Positions 1-4,950 of a stretch of 5,667 bases of DNA are shown here, one piece after another. The translations under genes were made by a program, and so were the position numbers. The stretch is from Actinomycetota bacterium (GTDB taxonomy: Bacteria > Actinomycetota > Actinomycetes > Actinomycetales > Angustibacteraceae), in contig JACMOY010000136.1 of assembly GCA_014377795.1 (NCBI GenBank), forward strand, positions 1-5,667, written 5' to 3'. How positions within the stretch are numbered: position 1 is the stretch's first letter; each line of letters begins with the position of its first letter. Below the pieces are notes generated by a model. That model ran no database searches, was not told the DNA's origin, and saw nothing but the letters and a program-made list of their open reading frames with translations.

Positions 1-1
1 A

Positions 2-373
2 CGTCGTCTGGGGCTGCCGCAGACCGGCCCCGGATCGGTCGCCCGGTTCGGCCGCCGGTTCGTCGCGCTGGCCATCGACTGGTCGCTGAGCCTGCTGATC
101 GCGCGCGGACTGGCCCACGGCAACGAGTGGGCCACGCTCGTCGTGTTCACCCTCGAGAACGCGCTGCTGGTGGCCACGACCGGACACAGTGTCGGTCACC
201 GGGTCATGCGCATCCGCGTCACCCGGCTGGACGGCGGCGCGCCGGGCCTGCTGCGCGGCGTCGGGCGGTCGGTGCTGCTGGCGCTGGCCGTGCCGGCACT
301 GGTGTGGGACCGCGACCAGCGCGGCCTGCACGACCGGTTCATGGGGACCGTGCTGCTGCGCTCTCAGCAGTGA
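2..373 (+). CDS. RDD family integral membrane protein, 3' part (5' end outside window)
   Basis: Open from the left edge to TGA at 371-373; 123 C-terminal residues are visible. The fragment has the RDD layout: an arginine-rich entry (GRRFVALAIDW) leading into a membrane helix with an internal Asp (about residues 20-37), a second hydrophobic stretch (about 44-60), a Gly/His turn (TGHSVGHR) with a basic RIRVTRLDG segment, a third helix (about 87-102) and the closing DRDQRGLHDRFMGT motif with the second conserved Asp. RDD proteins are small polytopic membrane proteins of mostly unknown function; some have been linked to ion transport. In actinobacteria a gene of this type often lies near glutamine synthetase and the DUF4191/lipA genes, which matches the neighbours here. 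The start is not in the window. An ATG at 143 lies inside the conserved domain and is not the real start. Its last 10 bases overlap the end of the convergent 57-codon gene. Confidence 0.85.
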   Translation, partial: RRLGLPQTGPGSVARFGRRFVALAIDWSLSLLIARGLAHGNEWATLVVFTLENALLVATTGHSVGHRVMRIRVTRLDGGAPGLLRGVGRSVLLALAVPALVWDRDQRGLHDRFMGTVLLRSQQ

Positions 374-537
374 CCACCTGACGCCGGCGTCAGCGCCTCG
401 TCCTGCGCGGTCGCGTTGTGCTCCTGGACGGCCCGGGCCGCGTTGGCGAGGGCACCGTCCTGCAGCAGGGCGTCAGCGCGCCGCACCCAGATGCCCATGA
501 CCCGCATCGCGACCCGCGTGCCCACCAGCTCGTTCAT
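364..537 (-). CDS. 57-residue hypothetical protein, convergent with the RDD gene
   Basis: ATG (complement of 535-537) to TGA (complement of 364-366). A strong Shine-Dalgarno sequence (GAGGAGA, complement of about 544-550) sits six bases upstream, and third codon positions are almost all G or C; both support a real gene. The protein begins MNELVGTRVAMRVMGIWVRR, a short amphipathic segment rich in Met, Val and Arg, then an Ala-rich, probably helical region with an acidic second half (residues 21-50), and it ends SGGHC with a C-terminal cysteine. I see no signal peptide, no long membrane helix and no family I recognise. It is the third gene of a leftward series after lipA and the DUF4191 gene, about 100 bases beyond the latter, and its stop overlaps the RDD stop by 10 bases. 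Function unknown. Confidence 0.65.
   Translation of the reverse strand: MNELVGTRVAMRVMGIWVRRADALLQDGALANAARAVQEHNATAQDEALTPASGGHC
378..393. terminator. Perfect 16-bp palindrome just after the RDD stop; possible bidirectional terminator
   Basis: CTGACGCCGGCGTCAG reads the same on both strands and starts 5 bases after the RDD stop codon. As RNA it can form a 6-bp stem with a CCGG loop. No T tract follows on either strand, so it is not a classical intrinsic terminator, although actinobacterial terminators often lack one. It lies inside the last codons of the convergent small gene, so it would act on the plus-strand transcript after translation ends and on the minus-strand transcript just before its end. 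It could also be a protein-binding site or chance in GC-rich coding DNA. Confidence 0.35.
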
Positions 538-565
538 CGCCGTCTCCTCGCCTCGACTGCCTCCA

Positions 566-612
566 GCACAGTGGCTAGGGGTTTCGCCTGCGTGACGGCA
601 GGTGAACTGTGC
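566..612. repeat. Nested inverted repeat between the DUF4191 gene and the 57-codon gene
   Basis: An outer pair, GCACAGT at 566-572 and ACTGTGC at 606-612, is a perfect 7-bp inverted repeat. Inside it, 584-591 pairs with 598-605 (core CCTGC/GCAGG, loop GTGACG); this inner stem contains one G-U pair on the plus strand, which is an A-C mismatch on the minus strand. The two stems abut on the right side, with an 11-base bulge on the left. The element fills much of the roughly 100-base gap downstream of the DUF4191 stop. It could be a terminator or processing element in the lipA-DUF4191 transcript, or part of the control region of the small gene. No T tract is present. Confidence 0.4.
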
Positions 613-639
613 GAGAACAGGACGAGGCGACGACAGGGG

Positions 640-1395
640 TCAGCGGCCCCGCATGCCCCGGCGATCGGGGCGGGCCCGCATCGGGTCGACGCCCTTGGGC
701 ACCGGCGGCTTGGCCGCGCCCAGCGCCTTGAGCCGCTTGTTGACCGCGCTGGCCTCGGCCTTGGTCAGGGTCGGGCGTATCCGCTGGATCTTGCCGGCCA
801 GCTTGCGCACCGGCACCTCGCCCTCGGCGCTGCCCACGCGCAGCAGGTGCACCGGCACGTTGGGCAGAACGCGGGTGATCCGCTTGCGCTCGGCCTCGCC
901 GAGGCGCGTCGCGCGGGCGGTCGGCCCCTCGAGCACCAGGACGACGCCAGGGCGGCCGATGGCGCGGAACACCATCGCCGCGGAGCTCATGTCGCCGGGC
1001 CGGGTCGCTTCGACGGCGACCGGCTGCTGCTCGTGGTACCAGCCGCGGCGCAGGGCTCCCAGCGCCGCCCCGCCGCCGCCGGTCTGGCCCTCCAGCTGGC
1101 GATAGGCGGCCCGCTCGGCGCGCCGGGCCATCACCAGCCCGGCCGCCAGACCCGCCAGTGGGGTGCCCACGATGCCGAGGTACAGCGGGTGGCCGACCAA
1201 GAAGCCGATGGCCACCATCACGACCTCGGCGAGCACGAAGGCGCCGAGCATCCACCAGGTGATCGCCGGGTCGATGGTGCGCGACTGGCTGTAGACGGCC
1301 CGGATCTGCCGCAGCTGCGCGAACCGCTTCTTGCGCGGTGCCGGCGCGGCTGTGGCGCCTGCCGGCGGGCGGTCGTCCTTCGTCGTCCTGGCCAT
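640..1395 (-). CDS. DUF4191 family two-helix membrane protein
   Basis: 251 residues, ATG (complement of 1393-1395) to TGA. The N-terminus is basic (MARTTKDDRPP... RKKRF), followed by the segment QLRQIRAVYSQSRTIDP typical of the family, then two membrane helices at about residues 47-67 and 71-90. A cytosolic-looking domain follows, with RRAERAAYRQLEGQ, a Gly-rich turn, GALRRGW, a FRAIGRPGVVLVLEGP strand pair (about 143-158) and LPNVPVHLLRVG (about 177-188). The C-terminus is Arg/Lys-rich and ends MRARPDRRGMRGR. DUF4191 is an actinobacterial family with no assigned function, commonly next to lipA, as here (41 bases downstream of the lipA stop), so co-transcription with lipA is likely. Just upstream lies TAGGATTGA, where TAGGAT could be a -10 box and AGGA a weak ribosome site. 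The frame is open far upstream, into lipA, but similarity to the family begins at this Met. Confidence 0.88.
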   Translation of the reverse strand: MARTTKDDRPPAGATAAPAPRKKRFAQLRQIRAVYSQSRTIDPAITWWMLGAFVLAEVVMVAIGFLVGHPLYLGIVGTPLAGLAAGLVMARRAERAAYRQLEGQTGGGGAALGALRRGWYHEQQPVAVEATRPGDMSSAAMVFRAIGRPGVVLVLEGPTARATRLGEAERKRITRVLPNVPVHLLRVGSAEGEVPVRKLAGKIQRIRPTLTKAEASAVNKRLKALGAAKPPVPKGVDPMRARPDRRGMRGR

Positions 1396-1403
1396 GGGGG
1401 TCA

Positions 1404-1409
1404 ATCCTA
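1404..1409 (-). promoter_or_regulatory. TAGGAT -10-like hexamer 8 bases before the DUF4191 start
   Basis: On the minus strand TAGGAT is followed by 8 bases and then ATG. A TANNNT box this close would place the transcript start at or within a base or two of the start codon. The same bases include AGGA, which could instead be a poorly spaced ribosome-binding site, so the two readings cannot be separated by sequence. No clear -35 element was found. Confidence 0.3.
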
Positions 1410-1436
1410 GTGCGTCGGGGTGCTGGGTCCGGTCGG

Positions 1437-2438
1437 TCAGCGGGCGAGCAGGGCCGAGGCCTCCTGCCGCGCCGCGGCGTGCTCGGCGAGGTGGGCAAGC
1501 TCGGTCGGGATGGTGTCGCCGCGGCGGGTCATCGCCTGGGCCCACAGCCGTCCCGCGCGGTACGACGAGCGCACCAGTGGGCCGCTCATCACCCCGGCGA
1601 ACCCGAGCCCCGTTGCTTCCTCGGACAGCTCGACGAACTCCTGCGGCTCGACCCAGCGCTCGACCGGGTGGTGCCGCACGCTGGGCCGCAGGTACTGCGT
1701 GATCGTGAGCAGGTCGCAGCCGGCGTCGTGCAGGTCGACCAGCGCCTCGCTGATCTCCTCGCGGGTCTCGCCCATGCCGAGGATGAGGTTGGACTTGGTG
1801 ACCAGCTTGGCGCGGCGGCCCATCGTGATGACCTCGAGGGAGCGCTCGTACCGGAAGGCGGGGCGGATCCGCTTGAAGATGCGGGGCACCGTCTCGACGT
1901 TGTGCGCGAAGACCTCCGGGTCGGCGTCCAGCACCTGGCCGACGAGGTCGGGGTTCGCTGAGAAGTCGGGCACCAGGATCTCGACGCCGGTGCCGGGGTT
2001 CAGGGTGTGCACCTGGCGCACCGTCTCGGCGTAGAGCCACGCGCCTTCGTCGGGGAGGTCGTCGCGGGCCACCCCGGTGACCGTCGCGTAGCGCAGGCCC
2101 ATCGCCTGGACCGACTCGGCGACGCGCCGCGGCTCGTCACGGTCCAGAGGGCTGGGCTTGCCGGTGTCGATCTGGCAGAAGTCGCAGCGACGGGTGCACT
2201 GCTCGCCACCGATGAGGAAGGTGGCCTCGCGGTCCTCCCAGCACTCGAAGATGTTGGGGCAGGCGGCCTCCTCGCACACCGTGTGCAGGCCCTCGCTGCG
2301 TACCAGCGACTTGAGCTCGGAGTACTGCGGGCCCATCGTGGCCTTGGTCCTGATCCAGGACGGCTTCTTCTCGATGGGGGTCTGCGCGTTGCGCGCTTCC
2401 AGACGCAGCAGTCGACGTCCCTCGGGTGCGGTGGTCAC
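1437..2438 (-). CDS. lipA: Lipoyl synthase
   Basis: 333 residues, GTG start (complement of 2436-2438) with AGGAG seven bases upstream. LipA is a cytosolic radical-SAM enzyme that inserts two sulfur atoms at C6 and C8 of protein-bound octanoyl groups to make lipoyl cofactors on 2-oxoacid dehydrogenase E2 subunits and the glycine cleavage H protein. All key residues are present: the auxiliary-cluster cysteines C55, C60 and C66 ([12 protein letters not shown]), the radical-SAM cysteines C81, C85 and C88 (CTRRCDFC), the substrate-loop region PSPLDRDEP, the ILGMGET motif at about 219-225 and the C-terminal RSSY at 290-293 that supplies the serine ligand of the auxiliary cluster. The N-terminal extension ([20 protein letters not shown]) is usual for actinobacterial LipA. 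The DUF4191 gene follows after 41 bases. lipB is not adjacent: three plus-strand genes lie between. Length and motifs look intact. Confidence 0.98.
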   Translation of the reverse strand: MTTAPEGRRLLRLEARNAQTPIEKKPSWIRTKATMGPQYSELKSLVRSEGLHTVCEEAACPNIFECWEDREATFLIGGEQCTRRCDFCQIDTGKPSPLDRDEPRRVAESVQAMGLRYATVTGVARDDLPDEGAWLYAETVRQVHTLNPGTGVEILVPDFSANPDLVGQVLDADPEVFAHNVETVPRIFKRIRPAFRYERSLEVITMGRRAKLVTKSNLILGMGETREEISEALVDLHDAGCDLLTITQYLRPSVRHHPVERWVEPQEFVELSEEATGLGFAGVMSGPLVRSSYRAGRLWAQAMTRRGDTIPTELAHLAEHAAARQEASALLAR

Positions 2439-2445
2439 GCGGCAG

Positions 2446-2450
2446 CTCCT
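2446..2450 (-). promoter_or_regulatory. Shine-Dalgarno AGGAG of lipA
   Basis: AGGAG on the minus strand lies 7 bases before the GTG at 2438. It supports this GTG as the lipA start and shows that lipA, unlike lipB, is translated from a leadered message. Confidence 0.8.
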
Positions 2451-2476
2451 GGTCCTACTCAGTGGTCTGGTACCTC

Positions 2477-2482
2477 AGCCTA
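2477..2482 (-). promoter_or_regulatory. Possible -10 box (TAGGCT) of the lipA promoter
   Basis: TAGGCT on the minus strand fits the TANNNT pattern and would give a leader of roughly 30 bases ending at the lipA Shine-Dalgarno. I find no good -35 match at 16-19 bases upstream. The box is inferred from position and from its likeness to the TAGNNT hexamers before other genes in this window. Confidence 0.3.
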
Positions 2483-2545
2483 AGCCCGGGTGCACCGAGC
2501 GCATTCCGGGCCGGGTGGGGTGAGCCGCTCAGGGCGGCGGGCCGA

Positions 2546-2565
2546 CCTGCCGATGACACGGCAGG
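2546..2565. repeat. Perfect 7-bp hairpin in the lipA/microprotein intergenic region
   Basis: CCTGCCG, a 6-base spacer (ATGACA) and CGGCAGG form a perfect inverted repeat. It ends 13 bases before the Shine-Dalgarno of the plus-strand microprotein gene and lies about 110 bases upstream of lipA on the other strand. It could be an operator shared by the divergent genes or a hairpin in the microprotein leader. A smaller 5-bp inverted repeat (GCCGC/GCGGC, 2524-2538) sits just before it. No T tract follows on either strand. Confidence 0.4.
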
Positions 2566-2578
2566 CTCGTCCGTCCTC

Positions 2579-2583
2579 GGAGG
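2579..2583 (+). promoter_or_regulatory. Shine-Dalgarno GGAGG of the 46-codon gene
   Basis: GGAGG with 6-base spacing to the ATG at 2590. This is the strongest ribosome-binding site in the window and the main reason to accept such a short gene. Confidence 0.75.
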
Positions 2584-2589
2584 TCATCG

Positions 2590-2730
2590 ATGTCCAGTGC
2601 CGTCCTCACCGCTCCCGTCGCCGCCCCTCACCCGCTGCTGCGGGCGACCGCGCTGTCGTCCGTCATCGGCCTCGTCGCGGGGTTGACCGTCGGACTGCTC
2701 ACCCAGGCGTCGGAGCGCGACCGCGGCTGA
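2590..2730 (+). CDS. 46-residue single-helix membrane microprotein
   Basis: ATG at 2590 to TGA at 2728-2730. A near-perfect Shine-Dalgarno GGAGG (2579-2583) sits six bases before the ATG, and only about four of the 46 sense codons end in A or T, so this is very probably translated. The protein starts MSSAVLTAPVAAPHPLLR, then a hydrophobic helix of about 20 residues (residues 19-38: ATALSSVIGLVAGLTVGLLT) containing Gly/Ser small-residue positions, and ends with a short charged tail SERDRG. This predicts one transmembrane segment with a short charged C-terminal tail. I recognise no family. It diverges from lipA (start codons 151 bases apart) and precedes the amidohydrolase gene by 37 bases. That gene appears to have its own promoter, so the two need not be one operon. 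Function unknown; a regulator or partner of a membrane protein is possible but unsupported. Confidence 0.7.
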   Translation: MSSAVLTAPVAAPHPLLRATALSSVIGLVAGLTVGLLTQASERDRG

Positions 2731-2755
2731 GCGGTGGGTGCGGGCCGGGTCGACG

Positions 2756-2761
2756 TAGTGT
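2756..2761 (+). promoter_or_regulatory. Leaderless-type -10 box (TAGTGT) of the amidohydrolase gene
   Basis: TAGTGT, six bases (GCGGCC), then ATG. This is the spacing expected when transcription starts on the A of the start codon, a common arrangement in actinobacteria. No Shine-Dalgarno is present, and the TAG in the hexamer is an in-frame stop, so translation cannot begin further upstream. No convincing -35 element. Confidence 0.55.
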
Positions 2762-2767
2762 GCGGCC

Positions 2768-3679
2768 ATGTTGCCGCTGACCGACGACGACGTCCCGGCG
2801 TTCTGGTCCAACCTGGGCCTGACCGGGCTGGTCGACGTGCACGTGCACGTGATGCCGCAACGGGTGCTGGACAAGGTGTGGACGTTCTTCGACACCCACG
2901 CCGAACGCGACGGCACCCAGTGGCCGATCGCCTACCGATGGCCGCAGGAGCAGCGCCTGGCGCACCTGCGGGCCATGGGCGTGCGGGCGTTCCCCACCCT
3001 GCTGTACGCGCACAAGCCGCAGATGGCGCAGTCCCTGAACGACTGGGCGCGCGACCTGGCCCGCGACGAGCGGGCGCAGGGCCGCACGGATCTGGTGCAC
3101 AGCGCCACGTTCCACGCCGAGGACGGCGTGGCGACGTACGTCGAGCGGGCCCTGCGGGAGGGCGCGCAGATCTTCAAGGTGCACGTGCAGGTCGGCGGCT
3201 TCGACCCCCGTGACGCCCGGCTCGACCCGGTGTGGGGGATGCTCGCCGACGCAGGAGTACCGGCCGTCGTCCACACCGGCAGCGGGCCGCACGAGGGTGC
3301 GTTCACCGGGCCGGGGCCGTTCGGTGAGGTGATGGTGCGGCACCCGTCCCTGACCGCGGTGATCGCGCACCTCGGCATGCCCGAGTACGACGCGTTCCTC
3401 GACCTGGCCGAGCGCTACCCGCGGCTGCATCTGGACACCACCATGGTCTTCGTCGACCACTTCGACGGAGCGCAGGGGGCCAGCGCTCTCGCGCGTCGGC
3501 TGGCGCCGCGTCTGGCGCGGCTGCAGGACCGCATCGTGCTGGGCACCGACTTCCCGAACATCCCGTACGCCTATGCCCACCAGCTGGCCTCGTTGAACCG
3601 GACCGGCCTGGGTGAGGACTGGCTGCGCGCGGTGGTGTGGCGCAACGGGGCGCGGCTGCTCGGTCTGGACCCGGGATGA
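2768..3679 (+). CDS. Amidohydrolase-2 family metal-dependent hydrolase
   Basis: 303 residues, ATG to TGA (3677-3679). The protein has the TIM-barrel amidohydrolase (Amidohydro_2) pattern: metal-binding HxH after strand 1 (DVHVHVMP, H25 and H27), a Lys/His strand (IFKVHVQVGG, K137 and H139), VVHTGSGP (H169), IAHLGMPEYD (H201) and the catalytic Asp near the C-terminus (LGTDFPNIPY, D261). This resembles the aminocarboxymuconate-semialdehyde decarboxylase/TIM-barrel hydrolase group, which includes C-C hydrolases, lactonases and decarboxylases. The substrate cannot be read from sequence. No signal peptide, so probably cytosolic. The start is fixed by an in-frame stop at 2756-2758. There is no Shine-Dalgarno; a TAGTGT box six bases upstream suggests a leaderless message. 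The MBL-fold hydrolase gene follows after 13 bases on the same strand, which suggests related roles. Confidence 0.9.
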   Translation: MLPLTDDDVPAFWSNLGLTGLVDVHVHVMPQRVLDKVWTFFDTHAERDGTQWPIAYRWPQEQRLAHLRAMGVRAFPTLLYAHKPQMAQSLNDWARDLARDERAQGRTDLVHSATFHAEDGVATYVERALREGAQIFKVHVQVGGFDPRDARLDPVWGMLADAGVPAVVHTGSGPHEGAFTGPGPFGEVMVRHPSLTAVIAHLGMPEYDAFLDLAERYPRLHLDTTMVFVDHFDGAQGASALARRLAPRLARLQDRIVLGTDFPNIPYAYAHQLASLNRTGLGEDWLRAVVWRNGARLLGLDPG

Positions 3680-3680
3680 C

Positions 3681-3686
3681 TAGGGT
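3681..3686 (+). promoter_or_regulatory. Leaderless-type -10 box (TAGGGT) of the MBL-fold gene
   Basis: TAGGGT, six bases (CGGCTG), then GTG, the same geometry as the box before the preceding gene. It starts two bases after the amidohydrolase stop. Its TAG is in frame with the MBL gene and therefore limits the start to 3693. GGGT could instead be read as a weak ribosome site for read-through transcripts. Confidence 0.5.
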
Positions 3687-3692
3687 CGGCTG

Positions 3693-4283
3693 GTGACCTC
3701 AGACGACCTGACCGGCCTGTCCCGCACCGCCCGCCTGGACGTGCTGTTCACCGGGTACGTCGGCGACAACGTGGCCGGCACCGTGAGCCTGGTGCGCGAG
3801 GGCGACCGCGTGATCGTCGTCGACCCGGGCATGGTCCCCGATCGTTCTGCGATCCTCGAACCTCTTGCGGCACTGGGCGTCTCACCGGACGACGTCACCG
3901 ACGTCGTCCTGAGCCACCACCACCCCGACCACACGGTCAACATCGCGCTGTTCGGCCAGGTGCCGGTGCACGACGTCCAGGCCGTGTACACCCGCGACAG
4001 CTGGGACAGCCGCGACGCGGACGGCGTCCACCTGGCGCCGTCGGTCCGGCTGCTCGCCACACCGGGGCACACCCCGCAGGACCTCACCGTCCTGGTCGGG
4101 ACGTCGGACGGCGTGGTCGCGCTGACCCACCTGTGGTGGGGCGCTGAAGGCCCCGACGACGACCCGTACGCCCCCGACCGCGGGCTGCTCAGCGCCCAGC
4201 GCGAGCGGGTCCTGGCGCTGGCCGACCGGATCGTGCCTGGTCACGGTGCGCCGTTCACCCCGGGGGCGAAGACGCCCCGTTAG
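3693..4283 (+). CDS. MBL-fold (metallo-beta-lactamase superfamily) hydrolase, MBLAC1-like, with Asp-to-His change at a metal site
   Basis: 196 residues, GTG start at 3693, TAG stop at 4281-4283. Motifs in order: GYVGDNVAGTVSLV (first strands), IVVDPG (41-46), the metal motif SHHHPDH (H75, H77, D79, H80), ATPGHT (H126), ALTHLWW (143-149) and VPGHGAPF (H184). The compact size and order recall MBLAC1-like and glyoxalase II-like thiol/ester hydrolases; the true substrate is unknown. In most family members the strand at 143-146 ends in Gly-Asp, the Asp bridging the two metals; here the same place reads Thr-His (H146), followed by two Trp. Either His acts as a ligand or the site binds a single metal. 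The gene starts 13 bases after the amidohydrolase stop and converges on lipB with a 6-base gap. An in-frame TAG at 3681 makes GTG 3693 the first possible start. No signal peptide. Confidence 0.87.
   Translation: MTSDDLTGLSRTARLDVLFTGYVGDNVAGTVSLVREGDRVIVVDPGMVPDRSAILEPLAALGVSPDDVTDVVLSHHHPDHTVNIALFGQVPVHDVQAVYTRDSWDSRDADGVHLAPSVRLLATPGHTPQDLTVLVGTSDGVVALTHLWWGAEGPDDDPYAPDRGLLSAQRERVLALADRIVPGHGAPFTPGAKTPR
4263..4278. terminator. Short GC hairpin at the MBL/lipB convergent junction
   Basis: GGGGCG, loop AAGA, CGCCCC: a perfect 6-bp all-GC stem in the last codons of the MBL gene and 12-27 bases beyond the lipB stop on the other strand. It is placed where a bidirectional terminator between convergent genes would be, but there is only a GTTAG stretch after it on the plus strand and no T tract on the minus strand. 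Chance in GC-rich sequence is possible. Confidence 0.3.
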
Positions 4284-4289
4284 TGCTGC

Positions 4290-4937
4290 TCAGGCGTGCG
4301 CGCCGGCGAGCACCTCGGCCAGGCGTCGCGCCACGATGGGCAGCACCTCGCCGACCGTGACGTCGCGGCCGAGCTCGACGCTGAGCGAGGTCACGCCGGC
4401 GTCGGGGATACCGCACGGGACGATCGTGGTGGCCCACGACAGGTCGCAGTCGCAGTTCAGCGAGAACCCGTGCATCGTCACGCCCTGCGAGACGCGGATG
4501 CCGATGGCCGCGACCTTGCGCTCGGGGCCACGCTCGTCGGCGGCGACCCAGACGCCGCTGCGGCCGTCGACGCGTCCGGCGTGCAGGCGCAGGTCGGCGC
4601 AGACGGCGATCAGCGCCTCCTCCAGCCGCCGCACGTGCGCGACGACGTCGATCGGGTCGGGCAGCCGCAGGATCGGGTAGCCGACCAGCTGCCCGGGGCC
4701 GTGCCAGGTGATCTTGCCCCCGCGGTCGACGTCGACCACCGGGGTGCCGTCGAAGGGGCGCTCGTGCGGCTCGGTCCGCTTGCCGGCGGTGTAGACGGCC
4801 TGGTGCTCGAGCAGCAGCACCGTGTCACCGCGCTCGCCGGCCACCACCTGCGCGTGCACCTCGCGCTGGCGAGCCCACCCGTCGTGGTACCCGACGAGGT
4901 CGGGCGCGAGGCCCTCGACGACGAACTCGACGTTCAT
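4290..4937 (-). CDS. lipB: Octanoyl-[acyl-carrier-protein]:protein N-octanoyltransferase
   Basis: 215 residues, ATG (complement of 4935-4937) to TGA. LipB transfers octanoyl from acyl carrier protein to the lipoyl-domain lysine of E2 subunits and the H protein, the first step of de novo lipoylation in the cytosol; LipA then completes the cofactor. Family motifs are intact: [15 protein letters not shown] (42-56), [18 protein letters not shown] (71-88, with H79), GRSGVWV (125-131), catalytic K141 in KVAAIGI, MHGFSLN (155-161) and catalytic C175 in VPCGI. Length is normal. The start fits the family N-terminus ([10 protein letters not shown]). There is no Shine-Dalgarno; TAGCCT seven bases upstream suggests a leaderless transcript. 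The MarR gene ends 10 bases upstream on the same strand, so read-through is also possible. lipA lies about 1.85 kb downstream instead of directly next to it. Confidence 0.97.
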   Translation of the reverse strand: MNVEFVVEGLAPDLVGYHDGWARQREVHAQVVAGERGDTVLLLEHQAVYTAGKRTEPHERPFDGTPVVDVDRGGKITWHGPGQLVGYPILRLPDPIDVVAHVRRLEEALIAVCADLRLHAGRVDGRSGVWVAADERGPERKVAAIGIRVSQGVTMHGFSLNCDCDLSWATTIVPCGIPDAGVTSLSVELGRDVTVGEVLPIVARRLAEVLAGAHA

Positions 4938-4944
4938 GGGATCG

Positions 4945-4950
4945 AGGCTA
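4945..4950 (-). promoter_or_regulatory. Leaderless-type -10 box (TAGCCT) of lipB, overlapping the MarR stop codon
   Basis: On the minus strand TAGCCT is followed by seven bases and the lipB ATG. The TAG of the hexamer is also the stop codon of the MarR gene. No Shine-Dalgarno is found between it and lipB and no clear -35 element upstream, so lipB could have its own promoter despite lying 10 bases after the MarR gene. Confidence 0.5.

Noticed and set aside
386..479. Direct repeat GGCGTCAGCGC at 386-396 and 469-479
   Set aside because: Only 11 bases, GC-rich, and read in different frames of the same small gene; chance is the simpler explanation.
418..1410. 330-codon open frame on the plus strand across the DUF4191 gene
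   Set aside because: It is antisense to a recognisable family protein, its composition is the Arg/Gly/His/Ala-rich mix typical of shadow frames in GC-rich DNA, and no family motif is visible.
640..2040. Longer DUF4191 frame extending through the lipA gene, suggesting a fusion
   Set aside because: The upstream part is an out-of-frame reading of lipA. DUF4191 similarity begins at the ATG at 1395, next to a possible promoter or ribosome site.
2439..2589. Riboswitch or T-box upstream of lipA
   Set aside because: The likely lipA leader is only about 30 bases, and no known aptamer consensus or terminator hairpin is visible in the 151-base interval.
2699..3580. 293-codon open frame on the minus strand opposite the amidohydrolase gene
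   Set aside because: The plus-strand frame has all catalytic motifs of the amidohydrolase-2 family; the antisense frame is low-complexity, rich in Arg, Val and His, and has no recognisable domain.
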